Below, piece by piece: positions 32,861 through 42,012 of a DNA stretch of 64,000 nt; the stretch's first letter is position 1; each line of letters opens with the position of its first letter. The stretch is from Cytophagales bacterium (lineage in GTDB: Bacteria; Bacteroidota; Bacteroidia; Cytophagales; Thermoflexibacteraceae), in contig JAAFKA010000015.1 in NCBI GenBank assembly GCA_013299115.1, positions 1 through 64,000 on the forward strand, written 5' to 3'. The notes beneath the pieces are model-generated. The model was not told the origin of the DNA, ran no database searches, and was given only the letters and a program-made list of their open reading frames with translations. The translations under genes were made by a program, and so were the position numbers.

Positions 32861-34759
32861 CTACCCCAGCCCAATTTCTCCTACCTCATTTTGTTTCAGT
32901 TCTCCACTTGCCAGCATAGCCTTGATTTCAGTCATCAACTGTTGCTGGTCTTGGGGTTTGAGTTGTTGCACTAAGGTTTTGATAGATAAATTACCAACTT
33001 GTAAACAATCTTTTATGGCTATTGCGTAAGAAGTTGGAATATTTTTGTCATTTTTTTTCTTTTTCAGACAATTATCACACACGCCACAAGTTTTGTCGGT
33101 CTGTTCGTCAAAATATTCGAGCAGCAGTTGAGTACGACAGCGTTGCGTGTGCTGCACATAAGCAGTTACGGCTTGCACCTTTTCCAAATCACGTTGCTTA
33201 AAAGCTGCCAAAGTTTGGGTGTCTATTGGCAATTCGTCTGCCTTGTAACGCGGAGTCATAAAAGTTAGTTGAGGTTTGTCTTTTTGTGGACTGTACGCCA
33301 CCAACTGGGCTTGGTGCAAATAATGCAGTTGCTTGACCACCGAAGGCACGTCTGTTCGCAGTTGGCGGGCTATGTTTTGCTCGGAAATCATAGAAAAATT
33401 GACAAACAATTCGCCACCATACAACCGCAAAATGGTTTTGATAATGGCATCGAGGGCTGCATTTGCCACCTGAAAGGCATATAAATCTGCCTGTTTCACC
33501 AAAAACATCAGCTTCGAAGGGTGATAAAACGACTCCGAAAGTTGTATCAATCCTTCTTGTTCTAATTGTTTGAGGGCATAGTAAGTGCCAATAGAATCTG
33601 CCTGAAAAGTTTTTTGGAAGTCTGCCAAATCAAAATCATAACTTGCAAAATTGCTACTGCCCACTGCCAAATTAAAATAATTGGCTAAGGATTGATAAGT
33701 TTTTTGCAACAATTCTATGCTTGGATAGGCATTTTCTATGCGTTGTTTCAGTTCTTGAAGGTCTGCCTCGTGATAGAGCAAAACGGCATAAGCCTTTTTT
33801 TCATCTCTGCCTGCCCTGCCCGCCTCCTGATAATACGCCTCTAAGGTGTTGGGCAAGTCTATATGCACCACCACCCGCACATCAGGTTTGTCTATGCCCA
33901 TACCAAAAGCATTAGTGGCTACGATGACACGAGTTTGGTTGCGAATCCACGAGTCTTGCTTTTGACTTCTCTCCACATTGCTCAATCCTGCGTGATAATA
34001 ATCCGCCTTGATTCCTTGTCTAAGCAAAAAATCTGCTATCATTTTGGCTTTTTTGCGACTCTGCACATAGACCACTGCCGAGCCAGCCACTTTTTGGAGA
34101 ATATCCAACAACTTGGCATCTTTGTTTTCCTCTTTGAAAACAGAGTAAGACAAATTGGCTCTTTCAAAACTTTTTTGGAAAATTTTTGCATTGACAAAAG
34201 CCAATTTGTCCTGAATATCGAGGGCTACAGGTTTGGTAGCCGTAGCTGTAAGGGCTATGCAAGGTACATTGGGAATAAGTTGGCGAAAATTGGCAAGTTC
34301 CAAATAAGGTGGGCGAAAATCATAGCCCCACTGCGAAATACAATGGGCTTCGTCTATTGCCAACAAGGTAATTTTCATTCGTTTGACCCTTGCCAAAAAA
34401 ATTTCGGTCTGCAACCTTTCGGGTGATACATACAAAAATTTCAATCCACCTGCTGCTGCATTGTCTAGAATCCTGTCTATTTCTCTGAAACTCATGCCCG
34501 CATACACCGCATCGGCAGCTATTCCGCGTTTGCGAAGTTGCTCTACTTGGTCTTTCATTAAGGCTATCAATGGCGAAACAACCACACACAACCCCGACAA
34601 GGCAAGGGCAGGCACTTGAAAGCAAATAGATTTGCCCCCACCCGTAGGCAACAGAGCTAAGGTATCATGCCCCGCCAACACCGCCTTGATAATGTCCTCT
34701 TGCAAAGGACGAAATTTGGTGTGTTTCCAATAGTGTTGCAGGAGTTGCGTAGGATTCAT
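32861..34759 (-). CDS. recQ: ATP-dependent DNA helicase RecQ-like
   Basis: 632 aa from the ATG at 34759 (a TTG at 34771 is in frame). 3'-5' DNA helicase used in recombination and fork repair. Motifs: 'LLPTGGGKSICFQVPAL' (I), 'SPLIALMKDQVEQLR' (Ia), 'IDEAHCISQWGYDFR' (II plus the RecQ aromatic loop), 'ALTATAT' (III), 'VATNAFGMGIDKPDVR' (V) and 'YYQEAGRAGRD' (VI). The zinc domain has 'CRTQLLLEYF...CGVCDNC'. A winged-helix part follows, but I see no clear C-terminal HRDC domain. Last gene of a STAS-DMT-recQ cluster with 17 nt or less between genes. Confidence 0.93.
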   Translation of the reverse strand: MNPTQLLQHYWKHTKFRPLQEDIIKAVLAGHDTLALLPTGGGKSICFQVPALALSGLCVVVSPLIALMKDQVEQLRKRGIAADAVYAGMSFREIDRILDNAAAGGLKFLYVSPERLQTEIFLARVKRMKITLLAIDEAHCISQWGYDFRPPYLELANFRQLIPNVPCIALTATATKPVALDIQDKLAFVNAKIFQKSFERANLSYSVFKEENKDAKLLDILQKVAGSAVVYVQSRKKAKMIADFLLRQGIKADYYHAGLSNVERSQKQDSWIRNQTRVIVATNAFGMGIDKPDVRVVVHIDLPNTLEAYYQEAGRAGRDEKKAYAVLLYHEADLQELKQRIENAYPSIELLQKTYQSLANYFNLAVGSSNFASYDFDLADFQKTFQADSIGTYYALKQLEQEGLIQLSESFYHPSKLMFLVKQADLYAFQVANAALDAIIKTILRLYGGELFVNFSMISEQNIARQLRTDVPSVVKQLHYLHQAQLVAYSPQKDKPQLTFMTPRYKADELPIDTQTLAAFKQRDLEKVQAVTAYVQHTQRCRTQLLLEYFDEQTDKTCGVCDNCLKKKKNDKNIPTSYAIAIKDCLQVGNLSIKTLVQQLKPQDQQQLMTEIKAMLASGELKQNEVGEIGLG

Positions 34760-34776
34760 TCTAGTATTCAAAACTT

Positions 34777-35715
34777 TTATGTCAGACTTATAATCGTAAT
34801 TTTTTGGTAAGAAAGCAATAAAATAGCAACTAAGGCTAACAAAACGCCAATTTGGTTTATCCTATTGAGTTTGTCACCTAAAAAGAGGATAGAAACTAAA
34901 GTAGCTAACAAAATAATGCAAATATTGAGCATAGGGATAACAAATGCCCCATTGCCACCAAAAGCAGCTAAGGCAGCCAATAAAAAGTAGATAGAAAAAT
35001 AGTTGGGAATACCCAAAATAATGCCAGCCCAAAGACTTTTGAAAACAAAAGGTTCTTTGTTTGCCACCCAATTATAGACAATTCCCACAAAACCAATGCA
35101 AGCCGCTGTTGCAAACAAGACAATAGGAAAAACTACTTCCTCGCCTTTTTGCAACAAATGTAAATTGGCGTAACTCAAGCTGGTGTCTATGATACCTCCC
35201 AAAACGAAAATACTAAGAGGCAAAAGCAAAGTAGTTTTTGTTTTGGAGTTAGTATTTTTATCAGCATTTACATTGAGATTTTCATTATTGGCGTTATTTT
35301 CTGTGGGGGTGTAGCTGCTCAACACAACGGCAGCTAAGGCAAAGACCAACCCCAAACCATTGAGCCAATCGAAGTCGGTAGTGCTTTTGAAAATAAGCAA
35401 ATTAACCAAAACAGGAATAACCATCGACATTTTATTGGCAAGAGTAGTCACAGTTACGCCTGCTCGTTGGGTGGTAATGCCCATGAGGTAAAACGTACCA
35501 ATGAATGTAAAGCCCAAAAAAACAGCCATACCCCACCACTGCGTAGGGTTGAAAACTTGCCAATGGGTGGAATCCGCAAAAACAAGTCCTGTCAAGACGC
35601 AAACTACATAATTAACAGCTACGGCTTGAAAAGTATTGACCTGAAACTTGGAAAAGTACCGAAAGACGATAAAAAGGCTAACCGAAGCTACAACCGAAAG
35701 AAATAAAGGTAACAA
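34777..35715 (-). CDS. EamA-family (DMT) transporter
   Basis: 312 aa from a TTG at 35715, only 2 nt after the STAS gene stop, which suggests translational coupling. Ten hydrophobic segments in two halves, with a hydrophilic Asn-rich insert ('NNANNENLNVNADKNTNSKT') in the middle cytoplasmic loop. The C-terminal half contains 'FVIPMLNICIILLATLVSIL', the usual conserved segment. Substrate unknown. Different from the DMT protein at 21748, which lacks the Asn-rich loop. Confidence 0.85.
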   Translation of the reverse strand: MLPLFLSVVASVSLFIVFRYFSKFQVNTFQAVAVNYVVCVLTGLVFADSTHWQVFNPTQWWGMAVFLGFTFIGTFYLMGITTQRAGVTVTTLANKMSMVIPVLVNLLIFKSTTDFDWLNGLGLVFALAAVVLSSYTPTENNANNENLNVNADKNTNSKTKTTLLLPLSIFVLGGIIDTSLSYANLHLLQKGEEVVFPIVLFATAACIGFVGIVYNWVANKEPFVFKSLWAGIILGIPNYFSIYFLLAALAAFGGNGAFVIPMLNICIILLATLVSILFLGDKLNRINQIGVLLALVAILLLSYQKITIISLT

Positions 35716-35717
35716 AG

Positions 35718-36089
35718 TTATACAAAAATTTTATTGTCTTGTTGCACGTTGCCAAGCAAGGCTTCTACTGCCTGTTCTTTGCTTTTGGTTATAATGAAAA
35801 TGGCATTCAACTTGGTAATAACCAATAATTTATTTACAGAATCAGAGGGATTGACTAAGGCTATGTCGCCATCTTTGTTTCTAAATTTAGTCAATATTCG
35901 TATCAACATGCTCAAACCAGAGCTGTTCATGTAATTGATATTGGCAATATCTATGATGCAATATTTCACGTTTTCGTCTAATTCATTGCTGATAAACTCT
36001 AACAGTTGCACATCATTTTGTAAGCCTAATAAATCCCCTTCGGCTGTAACAAATAGTGTATTTTGTTGGACTTCGTGTGTAAAATTCAT
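35718..36089 (-). CDS. STAS-domain anti-sigma-factor-antagonist-like protein
   Basis: 123 aa single STAS domain, similar to SpoIIAA/RsbV. The phosphorylatable Ser lies in 'INYMNSSGLSMLIRIL', preceded by the beta-strand 'VKYCIIDIANI'. Such proteins bind an anti-sigma factor or another partner depending on Ser phosphorylation. No kinase or phosphatase partner is encoded nearby, so the partner is unknown. First gene of the cluster with the DMT transporter and recQ, whose functional link is not obvious. Confidence 0.88.
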   Translation of the reverse strand: MNFTHEVQQNTLFVTAEGDLLGLQNDVQLLEFISNELDENVKYCIIDIANINYMNSSGLSMLIRILTKFRNKDGDIALVNPSDSVNKLLVITKLNAIFIITKSKEQAVEALLGNVQQDNKIFV

Positions 36090-36152
36090 ATTTTTTGGAA
36101 TATTTTTTGAAAAACAAGTAATAAAAAACTGTTACTTTACTTTTTGTTATGC

Positions 36153-36160
36153 TATATTTG
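36153..36160 (+). promoter_or_regulatory. -7 box upstream of the peroxiredoxin gene
   Basis: TATATTTGC, a good TAnnTTTG match, 73 nt before the ATG at 36233. No clear -33. Confidence 0.5.
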
Positions 36161-36232
36161 CAAATAAAGCAAAATTGCTTTACTTTACCAATAAAATTGA
36201 AATAGTATTTCCAATTTTAAACCAAACTTATC

Positions 36233-36808
36233 ATGTCATTAGTCAATAAACCCGCACCTCTTTTCAAGTCAAGTGCAGTTATCAACGGCAAAGAGATAGT
36301 CAATAATTTTTCTCTTGACCAGTATATAGACAAAAAAACAGTTGTGTTTTTCTTCTTTCCCAAAGCCTTTACTTCGGTTTGTTCGTCTGAAGTTTTTGCC
36401 TTTCAAGAAAAATTGCAAGAATTTGAGAAACGTGGTGCTGTAGTAGTAGCTTGTTCTACGGATACAGATGCAAGCCTCATGGCTTGGCTCAATACCCCAA
36501 AAGAAAAAGGTGGCATTGAGCGTATTACCTATCCCATAGTGGCAGATGCAACCAAAACCATTTCGGCTAACTTTGGCGTTTTGGGTGGTGAATATTACTA
36601 TGACGAACAAGGACAATTAGCCTTTGAAGGAGCACCAATAGCTTTGCGTGGCACATATTTGATAGACAAAAAAGGAATGATTCGCCACGAAACTATCAAT
36701 CATTTTCCTCTGGGCAGAAATATAGACGAAACTTTGCGTATGGTGGATGCCCTGCACCACAACGAACAACATGGCGAGGCTTGCCCTGCAAATTGGAAAA
36801 CAAAATAG
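36233..36808 (+). CDS. Peroxiredoxin, typical 2-Cys (AhpC/TSA)
   Basis: 191 aa thiol peroxidase that reduces H2O2 and alkyl peroxides. The peroxidatic Cys is in 'FFPKAFTSVCSSEVFAFQEK' (residue about 51), and a C-terminal resolving Cys is in 'GEACPANW' (residue about 185), as in the AhpC/Prx1 group. 'RGTYLIDKKGMIRH' is the conserved beta-strand. No signal peptide. The usual 'TFVCPTE' is 'TSVCSSE' here, a variation of the active-site loop. Followed after 48 nt by msrB, forming an oxidative-damage pair. Confidence 0.93.
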   Translation: MSLVNKPAPLFKSSAVINGKEIVNNFSLDQYIDKKTVVFFFFPKAFTSVCSSEVFAFQEKLQEFEKRGAVVVACSTDTDASLMAWLNTPKEKGGIERITYPIVADATKTISANFGVLGGEYYYDEQGQLAFEGAPIALRGTYLIDKKGMIRHETINHFPLGRNIDETLRMVDALHHNEQHGEACPANWKTK

Positions 36809-36856
36809 GTAATTGTTTAGGTAGATTGACACCAATATCATTTAGAACAAAACAAA

Positions 36857-37396
36857 ATGACTACACAATTCTTTTTTATCTTGACTTTGCTGGTAGGTTT
36901 GCTGGCAAGTGGCTGTTCGGAGGCACAAAATAAGAATAAAAATATGAAAGAAACAGATAAAAACGCAGACATGACTTCTAAAATTGCAACCAAAGAACTC
37001 ATGAAAGACTCCATACAAAAAACAGAGGAGGAATGGAAAAAAATTTTAACTCCTGAACAGTTTTATGTCCTCCGTCAAAAAGGAACAGAAAGACCTTTTA
37101 CAGGCAAGTTTTTGGTGCATAATGAAAAAGGAGTTTATACTTGTGCTGCTTGTGGAAACGAATTATTTACCTCCACCCAGAAGTTTGATTCGCATTGCGG
37201 CTGGCCAAGTTTCTATGACGAAATAAAAGGGGGCAAAATCAAAACAGTAACAGACAACACACACGGCATGGTGCGTACAGAAATTTTGTGTGCCAAATGC
37301 GGTGGACACTTAGGTCATGTATTTGACGATGGACCTAATCCCACAGGGTTGCGTTATTGCGTAAATTCTCTTTCGTTAGACTTTAAAAAAGACTAA
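36857..37396 (+). CDS. msrB: Peptide-methionine (R)-S-oxide reductase, lipoprotein form
   Basis: 179 aa. Lipoprotein signal with lipobox 'LASGC' at about residue 20, so the enzyme repairs oxidised methionine in the periplasm. The MsrB domain spans about residues 55-178: '[20 protein letters not shown]', zinc Cys pairs 'CAACGNELF' and '[10 protein letters not shown]', 'HCGWPSF', and the catalytic Cys in '[13 protein letters not shown]'. A Lys/Asp-rich linker separates anchor and domain. It follows the peroxiredoxin and precedes prmC by 11 nt, so the three may be one operon. Confidence 0.95.
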   Translation: MTTQFFFILTLLVGLLASGCSEAQNKNKNMKETDKNADMTSKIATKELMKDSIQKTEEEWKKILTPEQFYVLRQKGTERPFTGKFLVHNEKGVYTCAACGNELFTSTQKFDSHCGWPSFYDEIKGGKIKTVTDNTHGMVRTEILCAKCGGHLGHVFDDGPNPTGLRYCVNSLSLDFKKD

Positions 37397-37407
37397 CAAA
37401 TTTTTTT

Positions 37408-38259
37408 ATGAACAGCCGACAACTTTTTCAGTATTGCTACCAACCACTGCACACAATTTATGACAGTCAAGAGGCAAAAAGTATTGCGTTTAGGCTAATA
37501 GAAAAATTGTATGGTTTGGACAAAACGGCTGTTTTGGTAGCTAAAGCTTTGCCATCTAATTCATTGCCTATCAAGCAATTACAAAATTATATAGAAAAAT
37601 TATTAGCTTACGAACCTTTGCAATATGTAGTAGGCGAAGCCCCTTTTTTTGGGCGAAACTTTGTGGTTACGCCTGCCACCTTAATCCCAAGACCTGAAAC
37701 AGAGGAATTGGTGCAGTGGATGATGGAGGAAAATAAATCTCAAAAATTACCACAAACTTTATTAGATATAGGCACAGGTTCGGGCTGTATTCCAATTACC
37801 TTATTTTTGGAGTTGCCCCAACTTAGCGTCTATGCCATAGACAACAGTGCGGCGGCTTTGGAGGTAGCCAAACAAAATGCAATGAATCTCCAAGCTACAA
37901 TTCATTGGCAACTGCTCGACATTCTCCATCAATCTATCGAAAATTTGCCTTTTTTTGATGTCATCGTAAGCAACCCACCTTATGTATGTGAGAGTGAAAA
38001 AGCAATGATGCAGCCCAACGTCTTGCAATATGAACCTCCAACAGCTTTGTTTGTTCCTAATGAAAATCCTCTGCTTTTTTACCAACGCATAGCCAACTTA
38101 GCTTGGCAACGGCTCAAGCCCAACGGCAAACTCTATTTTGAAATTAATCAACAATTTGGGCAAGAAACTTATAATTTATTGGCAAGTATTGGTTTTAAAG
38201 AAATCACAATTCGCAAAGATTTGAGTGGCAATGTTAGATTTTCCAGTGCTATAAGGTAG
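37408..38259 (+). CDS. prmC: Release factor glutamine methyltransferase
   Basis: 283 aa. It methylates the Gln of the GGQ motif in peptide release factors. The N-terminal helical domain is followed by 'EPLQYVVGEAPFFGR' and 'LIPRPETEELVQWM', then SAM motif I 'LLDIGTGSGCIPITL' and the catalytic 'VSNPPYVCESE' (NPPY). These are diagnostic of PrmC/HemK. Length is typical. It sits 11 nt after msrB. Confidence 0.95.
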   Translation: MNSRQLFQYCYQPLHTIYDSQEAKSIAFRLIEKLYGLDKTAVLVAKALPSNSLPIKQLQNYIEKLLAYEPLQYVVGEAPFFGRNFVVTPATLIPRPETEELVQWMMEENKSQKLPQTLLDIGTGSGCIPITLFLELPQLSVYAIDNSAAALEVAKQNAMNLQATIHWQLLDILHQSIENLPFFDVIVSNPPYVCESEKAMMQPNVLQYEPPTALFVPNENPLLFYQRIANLAWQRLKPNGKLYFEINQQFGQETYNLLASIGFKEITIRKDLSGNVRFSSAIR

Positions 38260-38287
38260 TGCTTATACTATACACATCGGAAAGTGG

Positions 38288-38309
38288 TTTTGAAATTTTA
38301 ATTTCAAAA
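38288..38309 (+). terminator. Possible hairpin after prmC
   Basis: TTTTGAAAT / ATTTCAAAA stem with a 4-nt loop, 28 nt past the prmC stop. A/T-only and with no long T-run, so weak. Confidence 0.3.
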
Positions 38310-38403
38310 ATACAGCATATTTGGATTAGGATTTGTTTAAAATTTCTGCAAAAGTATGTAATTTTTATTAGAGGTTATTACGATAGTTTTTGTATAGAAA
38401 ATT

Positions 38404-38454
38404 AACTTTTTGATTTTCAGCTCATTGACCCTGCACCCTGAAGGGTACGGTACA
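38404..38454. repeat. Dispersed repeats near the CHAT gene 3' end
   Basis: 38404-38420 matches 28939-28955; 38432-38454 (TGCACCCTGAAGGGTACGG) is the GTACCCTTTAGGGTGCA palindrome family also present at 28968 and 43131. Non-coding, 16 nt past the end of the CHAT gene. Confidence 0.6.
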
Positions 38455-38469
38455 AGGGGGATACAAAAA

Positions 38470-41400
38470 TTAATTCCCCACCAGCACAAAAGCACCCCAC
38501 AAAGAAGGACGGGGATATTTCTCCCGAATTTGCACCTGAGCCAAACGGAAAGCATCGCGGCGGTTGCCTACTTTGAGCCAATTTTCGTAGAACTTCACCA
38601 TTAGCTCCTGCGTTACTTGGTCATCTACTTTCCAGTGGCTCATCAAAATTGACCTTGCCCCTGCCACCTTAAAGGCACGTTGCAGCCCATATACGCCTTC
38701 TCCATTCTTAATTTCGCCCAAAGCTGTTTCGCAAGCCGACAAAACCACCAAATCAGTGTTTTCTAATCGCAAATCTTGGGCTTCGTGGGCAGTCAAGATG
38801 CCATCATCCACATCAAATTTCAACTCATTGCGGTAATAATTGGAAACACCCGATAGCAAAATACCCGAATTGAGCATAGGATTTTCGCCATTCAAGCCCT
38901 TGATAAAGAAACCATGCGTGGCAATGTGCAGAATAGTAGGACTTTTCAGCCCCTTGATTTTTTGCTCGGTAGCCTGCTGCAACACATATTTTTCGGTTCG
39001 CAAATCATTGTTGCGAAGCATATTGTTGATAAGCGTAACTTCTGCCTCTGTGCCTATCAAATCTGCTATTTTGTTGTTTCGCATATCTCGCATATCTCGC
39101 AGCACATAGCTTTTGGTAGTCTTTTTGTGCAGTTCTACGCTGGCTAAATAGGCTACACTGTCCATATCGTAGGCAGGACGACCAAAAAGCACTGCCCTAA
39201 ACTCCTCGCTGCCCTCCGCAGCCTTGTTTACCAATGCCTCACTTTGGGGATTGGCTTGCTTGGCGTTGAGTGCCAAAATATCACTGGTGTTGGTCAGTTG
39301 TTGAATTTCCACCTCGTCAAAAATATATTGCTTGCTGTCGGGGTTTTGCAAAATATTCAGATTGATTTGGTTATAGATACCATCGGGCGAAAAATACACC
39401 TTGTCTATACCTTTTAGCTTTGCCTTGATGGGCTGCCAATACAGTTCATAGCTTTTTTTGTCTGCCACATTATAAACCACAGAATTGCGGTATCTCTTAA
39501 AAAAAACATCTTCCATTTTGTTGCCATCTGCCAGCATTACCAGTTCGGGCTGTTTAGACCTTTTGCGGATAATCAAGGCTGCATAACAGACCGTATCCGT
39601 ATGCCCATAAATAGCATAGCGAGGATATTTGACAGACGAAGAGTCGGTTATTACCCTGTTTATGCCTAATTTGTTGATGCGGATAATTTCTATGGCTGCT
39701 TCTTTTCTTTTCAGTTTTTTGCGTATGTCCTGCCAAGTAATTTTTAGGGTGTCTGATAGGGTAACAAATGCCTGCGACCGTACAGACAAGGCTTTTTCCA
39801 TATCGTTGCTCTTGTCTAATAGCGAATCTAAGTTGATTTTGTCTTTTTTCAAGTCCTCTTTGGGCATCTGTTTATATTTGGCAAGGTTGAGTTTAAAAGA
39901 AGCCCAATTTTCATAGTCCCTAATCAAGGTAGAATCTTGACTATCTAAAATCCTGTTTTTTATCTTTTGGGAGGCTTTGAGCAGCACCCCCTTCGACAAA
40001 AGCTGCAAATCATAGAGCTGGTCGTTGTAGCTTTGTTTTGCCCCTTTTTCGTATTGACTGACGACAAAAGCATTAAAATTTTCAAAAATCCTTTTGAATC
40101 TCTCGTCATAGATTCTTACCTTTTCGGCTTCGCTAAACAGCGGAAAAAGATGGCTGATTTGATAGATAGCACTGTTTTTGTTTTCCAAAAACAAAGGCAT
40201 AGCCTTGTCTGCCTGCTGCCTTTCGTAATAAAACAAAGCCAAACACTGGCGGTTATACATTGTATGAAAACCTGCCCTGCCTTGCAGTTTTTCTATCAAT
40301 GCCTCGCCCGCCACCAAGTTTTGCTCGGCTTCGGCATACCTTTTTTGGGCTGTTTGAATAAGCCCCATAATGTTGTAAGTCCAAAATAAATCACTGTTCT
40401 GATTTTTTTTAAAAATAGGATAACTGATAGTTGCCAAAGAATCGGCAAGGGCATAGTGGTCTGTATTTTTATACAATTCTGCCAAATTAGCACCTGCACG
40501 AGCATAATCGGGATGGTCTTTACCCACTAATTTTTCATAGCTTTGCAAACATTGTTTGTAGAGTTTTTCGGCTTTGGGGTAATCTTTCTTATACCAATAC
40601 ACAGCTCCCAAATCTCCTATCCAGAGGGCATAGTTTTTGCTATTTTCGCCTCCCACTTCTTTTTGCAAAGCCAACAACTGCTTAAAAGTCTGCTCTGCTC
40701 TGTCATAGTCATTGGTGTTTTTATAGAGATTCGCTAAATCACGCAGCGAAATTAAATAAGCCTCGTTTTTTTCGCCTACTATTTCTTTGCGTGCTTCCAG
40801 CACTGTTTTTAGGTTGAGTTCGGCTATGGGGTAGTTGCCCATTGTTTGCTGCAAAGCAGCCAGATTGGCTAAGGCTGTGAGGGTGGAAAGGTGCTTTTCG
40901 CCCAGCACTTCTTGGCGAATGGCAACCACTTCTTTGTAATATTTTTCTGCCAATACATTGTTGCCTATCTTTTTATATACAATTCCCAAATTATTTAGAG
41001 TAGTGAGATAGCTATCATTTTTTACCCCCAAAGTCTGTTTTCTTATCTGCAACACTTCTTGGTAGGTCCTTTCGGCAAGCAGGTAGTTATTGGTGGTCAG
41101 GTATAAGGTGGCTAATATTTGCAAAGCATAGGCATAATCGAGATGTTTTGTCCCTACCATTTCTTGGCGAATTTTTAAGGCTATTTGTAAATAGCCCATA
41201 CTTTTATCTGCATCATTACCTCTGTTTATAGGCAAATAGAATGTGCCTATATTTAGTAAAGCCTGTGTATATAAAGTAGTTTTTTCTCCCTTTTGAATAC
41301 ATAAGCCTATATTCTCTGTCAAAATTTGCAAAGTCTTTTCTTTCTCTCCCGCAAAAATCATATAACGTCCCAAACTGTTGCGGGTAAGCAAATATTCATC

Positions 41401-41586
41401 ACTGGCTTTGCCAAATTCTTTTTCGGCTAAAGGTAGGGTTTGTTCATATTGCAAAACTGATGCTTTATACAGCAATTTCTCAGCTAAGGAGTCTGCTTTT
41501 TGGTAGTTACTTTTCCAATTTTGAGCAAAAATACTTGAAATGGTTAAAAAAGGTAAAAAAAAATAAAGGGAAGCTATTTTTTTCAT
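38470..41586 (-). CDS. Secreted TPR-CHAT protein, caspase-like protease fold
   Basis: 1038 aa. Signal peptide at residues 1-21 (ends 'SSIFAQ'). Residues about 30-430 hold eight or more TPR_12-type repeats, each built on patterns like 'TTLNNLGIVYKKIGNNVLAE'. A helical linker (about 450-720) leads to a CHAT domain with the His in 'HIATHGFF' (His891) and the Cys in 'VVLSACETALG' (Cys952), the caspase-type dyad. The end 'REKYPRPSLWGAFVLVGN' is the usual CHAT closing strand. Secreted TPR-CHAT proteins are common in Cytophagales, role unknown. It is unrelated in layout to Csx29 of type III-E CRISPR: no cas genes are near. The intact dyad suggests it can cleave protein. Confidence 0.9.
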   Translation of the reverse strand: MKKIASLYFFLPFLTISSIFAQNWKSNYQKADSLAEKLLYKASVLQYEQTLPLAEKEFGKASDEYLLTRNSLGRYMIFAGEKEKTLQILTENIGLCIQKGEKTTLYTQALLNIGTFYLPINRGNDADKSMGYLQIALKIRQEMVGTKHLDYAYALQILATLYLTTNNYLLAERTYQEVLQIRKQTLGVKNDSYLTTLNNLGIVYKKIGNNVLAEKYYKEVVAIRQEVLGEKHLSTLTALANLAALQQTMGNYPIAELNLKTVLEARKEIVGEKNEAYLISLRDLANLYKNTNDYDRAEQTFKQLLALQKEVGGENSKNYALWIGDLGAVYWYKKDYPKAEKLYKQCLQSYEKLVGKDHPDYARAGANLAELYKNTDHYALADSLATISYPIFKKNQNSDLFWTYNIMGLIQTAQKRYAEAEQNLVAGEALIEKLQGRAGFHTMYNRQCLALFYYERQQADKAMPLFLENKNSAIYQISHLFPLFSEAEKVRIYDERFKRIFENFNAFVVSQYEKGAKQSYNDQLYDLQLLSKGVLLKASQKIKNRILDSQDSTLIRDYENWASFKLNLAKYKQMPKEDLKKDKINLDSLLDKSNDMEKALSVRSQAFVTLSDTLKITWQDIRKKLKRKEAAIEIIRINKLGINRVITDSSSVKYPRYAIYGHTDTVCYAALIIRKRSKQPELVMLADGNKMEDVFFKRYRNSVVYNVADKKSYELYWQPIKAKLKGIDKVYFSPDGIYNQINLNILQNPDSKQYIFDEVEIQQLTNTSDILALNAKQANPQSEALVNKAAEGSEEFRAVLFGRPAYDMDSVAYLASVELHKKTTKSYVLRDMRDMRNNKIADLIGTEAEVTLINNMLRNNDLRTEKYVLQQATEQKIKGLKSPTILHIATHGFFIKGLNGENPMLNSGILLSGVSNYYRNELKFDVDDGILTAHEAQDLRLENTDLVVLSACETALGEIKNGEGVYGLQRAFKVAGARSILMSHWKVDDQVTQELMVKFYENWLKVGNRRDAFRLAQVQIREKYPRPSLWGAFVLVGN

Positions 41587-42012
41587 TTTTTTGAAGTCTA
41601 AATAAGTTAAGAAATAATATTAAATACTTCACATTACACAGACTAAATCTAAAAACTTTGTTGTTTGCTTTAAAAGCAATGAAATTTTAAAGTAAAAAAG
41701 TATTTTTAACTTTAAAATTACAATAGTCTTGTAATAGTTTGTAAAACAAAGTAACCTTTAAAATTTAGTTTTGCCAAAAATACAACTTGTATAACATTAG
41801 TTAATATGTTGCACATAGGACTATAAGATATTCCGACCCTTTGACGTTGCAAAGAAGTTATTCCTTAAAATGGTTACTACTTATCAAAAATCAATAGTTT
41901 TGTGATTTCGGTAAACTAAATAATGTTAATTTAACCTCATTATAAGTAACATTTTTCTAAGAAATATTACTTATAATGAAGTTATAGTATTACCTAAATT
42001 TGAAAATCAATT
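41587..42012. other. 426-nt gap before the CHAT gene, A/T-rich, one palindrome
   Basis: The only structure seen is the palindrome 41937-41979 (TCATTATAAGTAAC...), a member of the AGTAACATTTCT family and likely the terminator side of neither gene. The rest is A/T-rich leader of the CHAT gene; no clear TAnnTTTG box on the minus strand. Confidence 0.5.

Noticed and set aside
38470-41586. Csx29-type protease of a CRISPR-guided protease system
   Set aside because: The TPR-CHAT order is similar, but it is secreted and there is no gRAMP/Cas7-11 or CRISPR array nearby.
41587-42012. tRNA or small RNA gene in the larger gaps
   Set aside because: I checked the gaps by eye for cloverleaf arms and CCA ends and saw none; a covariance-model scan would be needed to exclude weak candidates.
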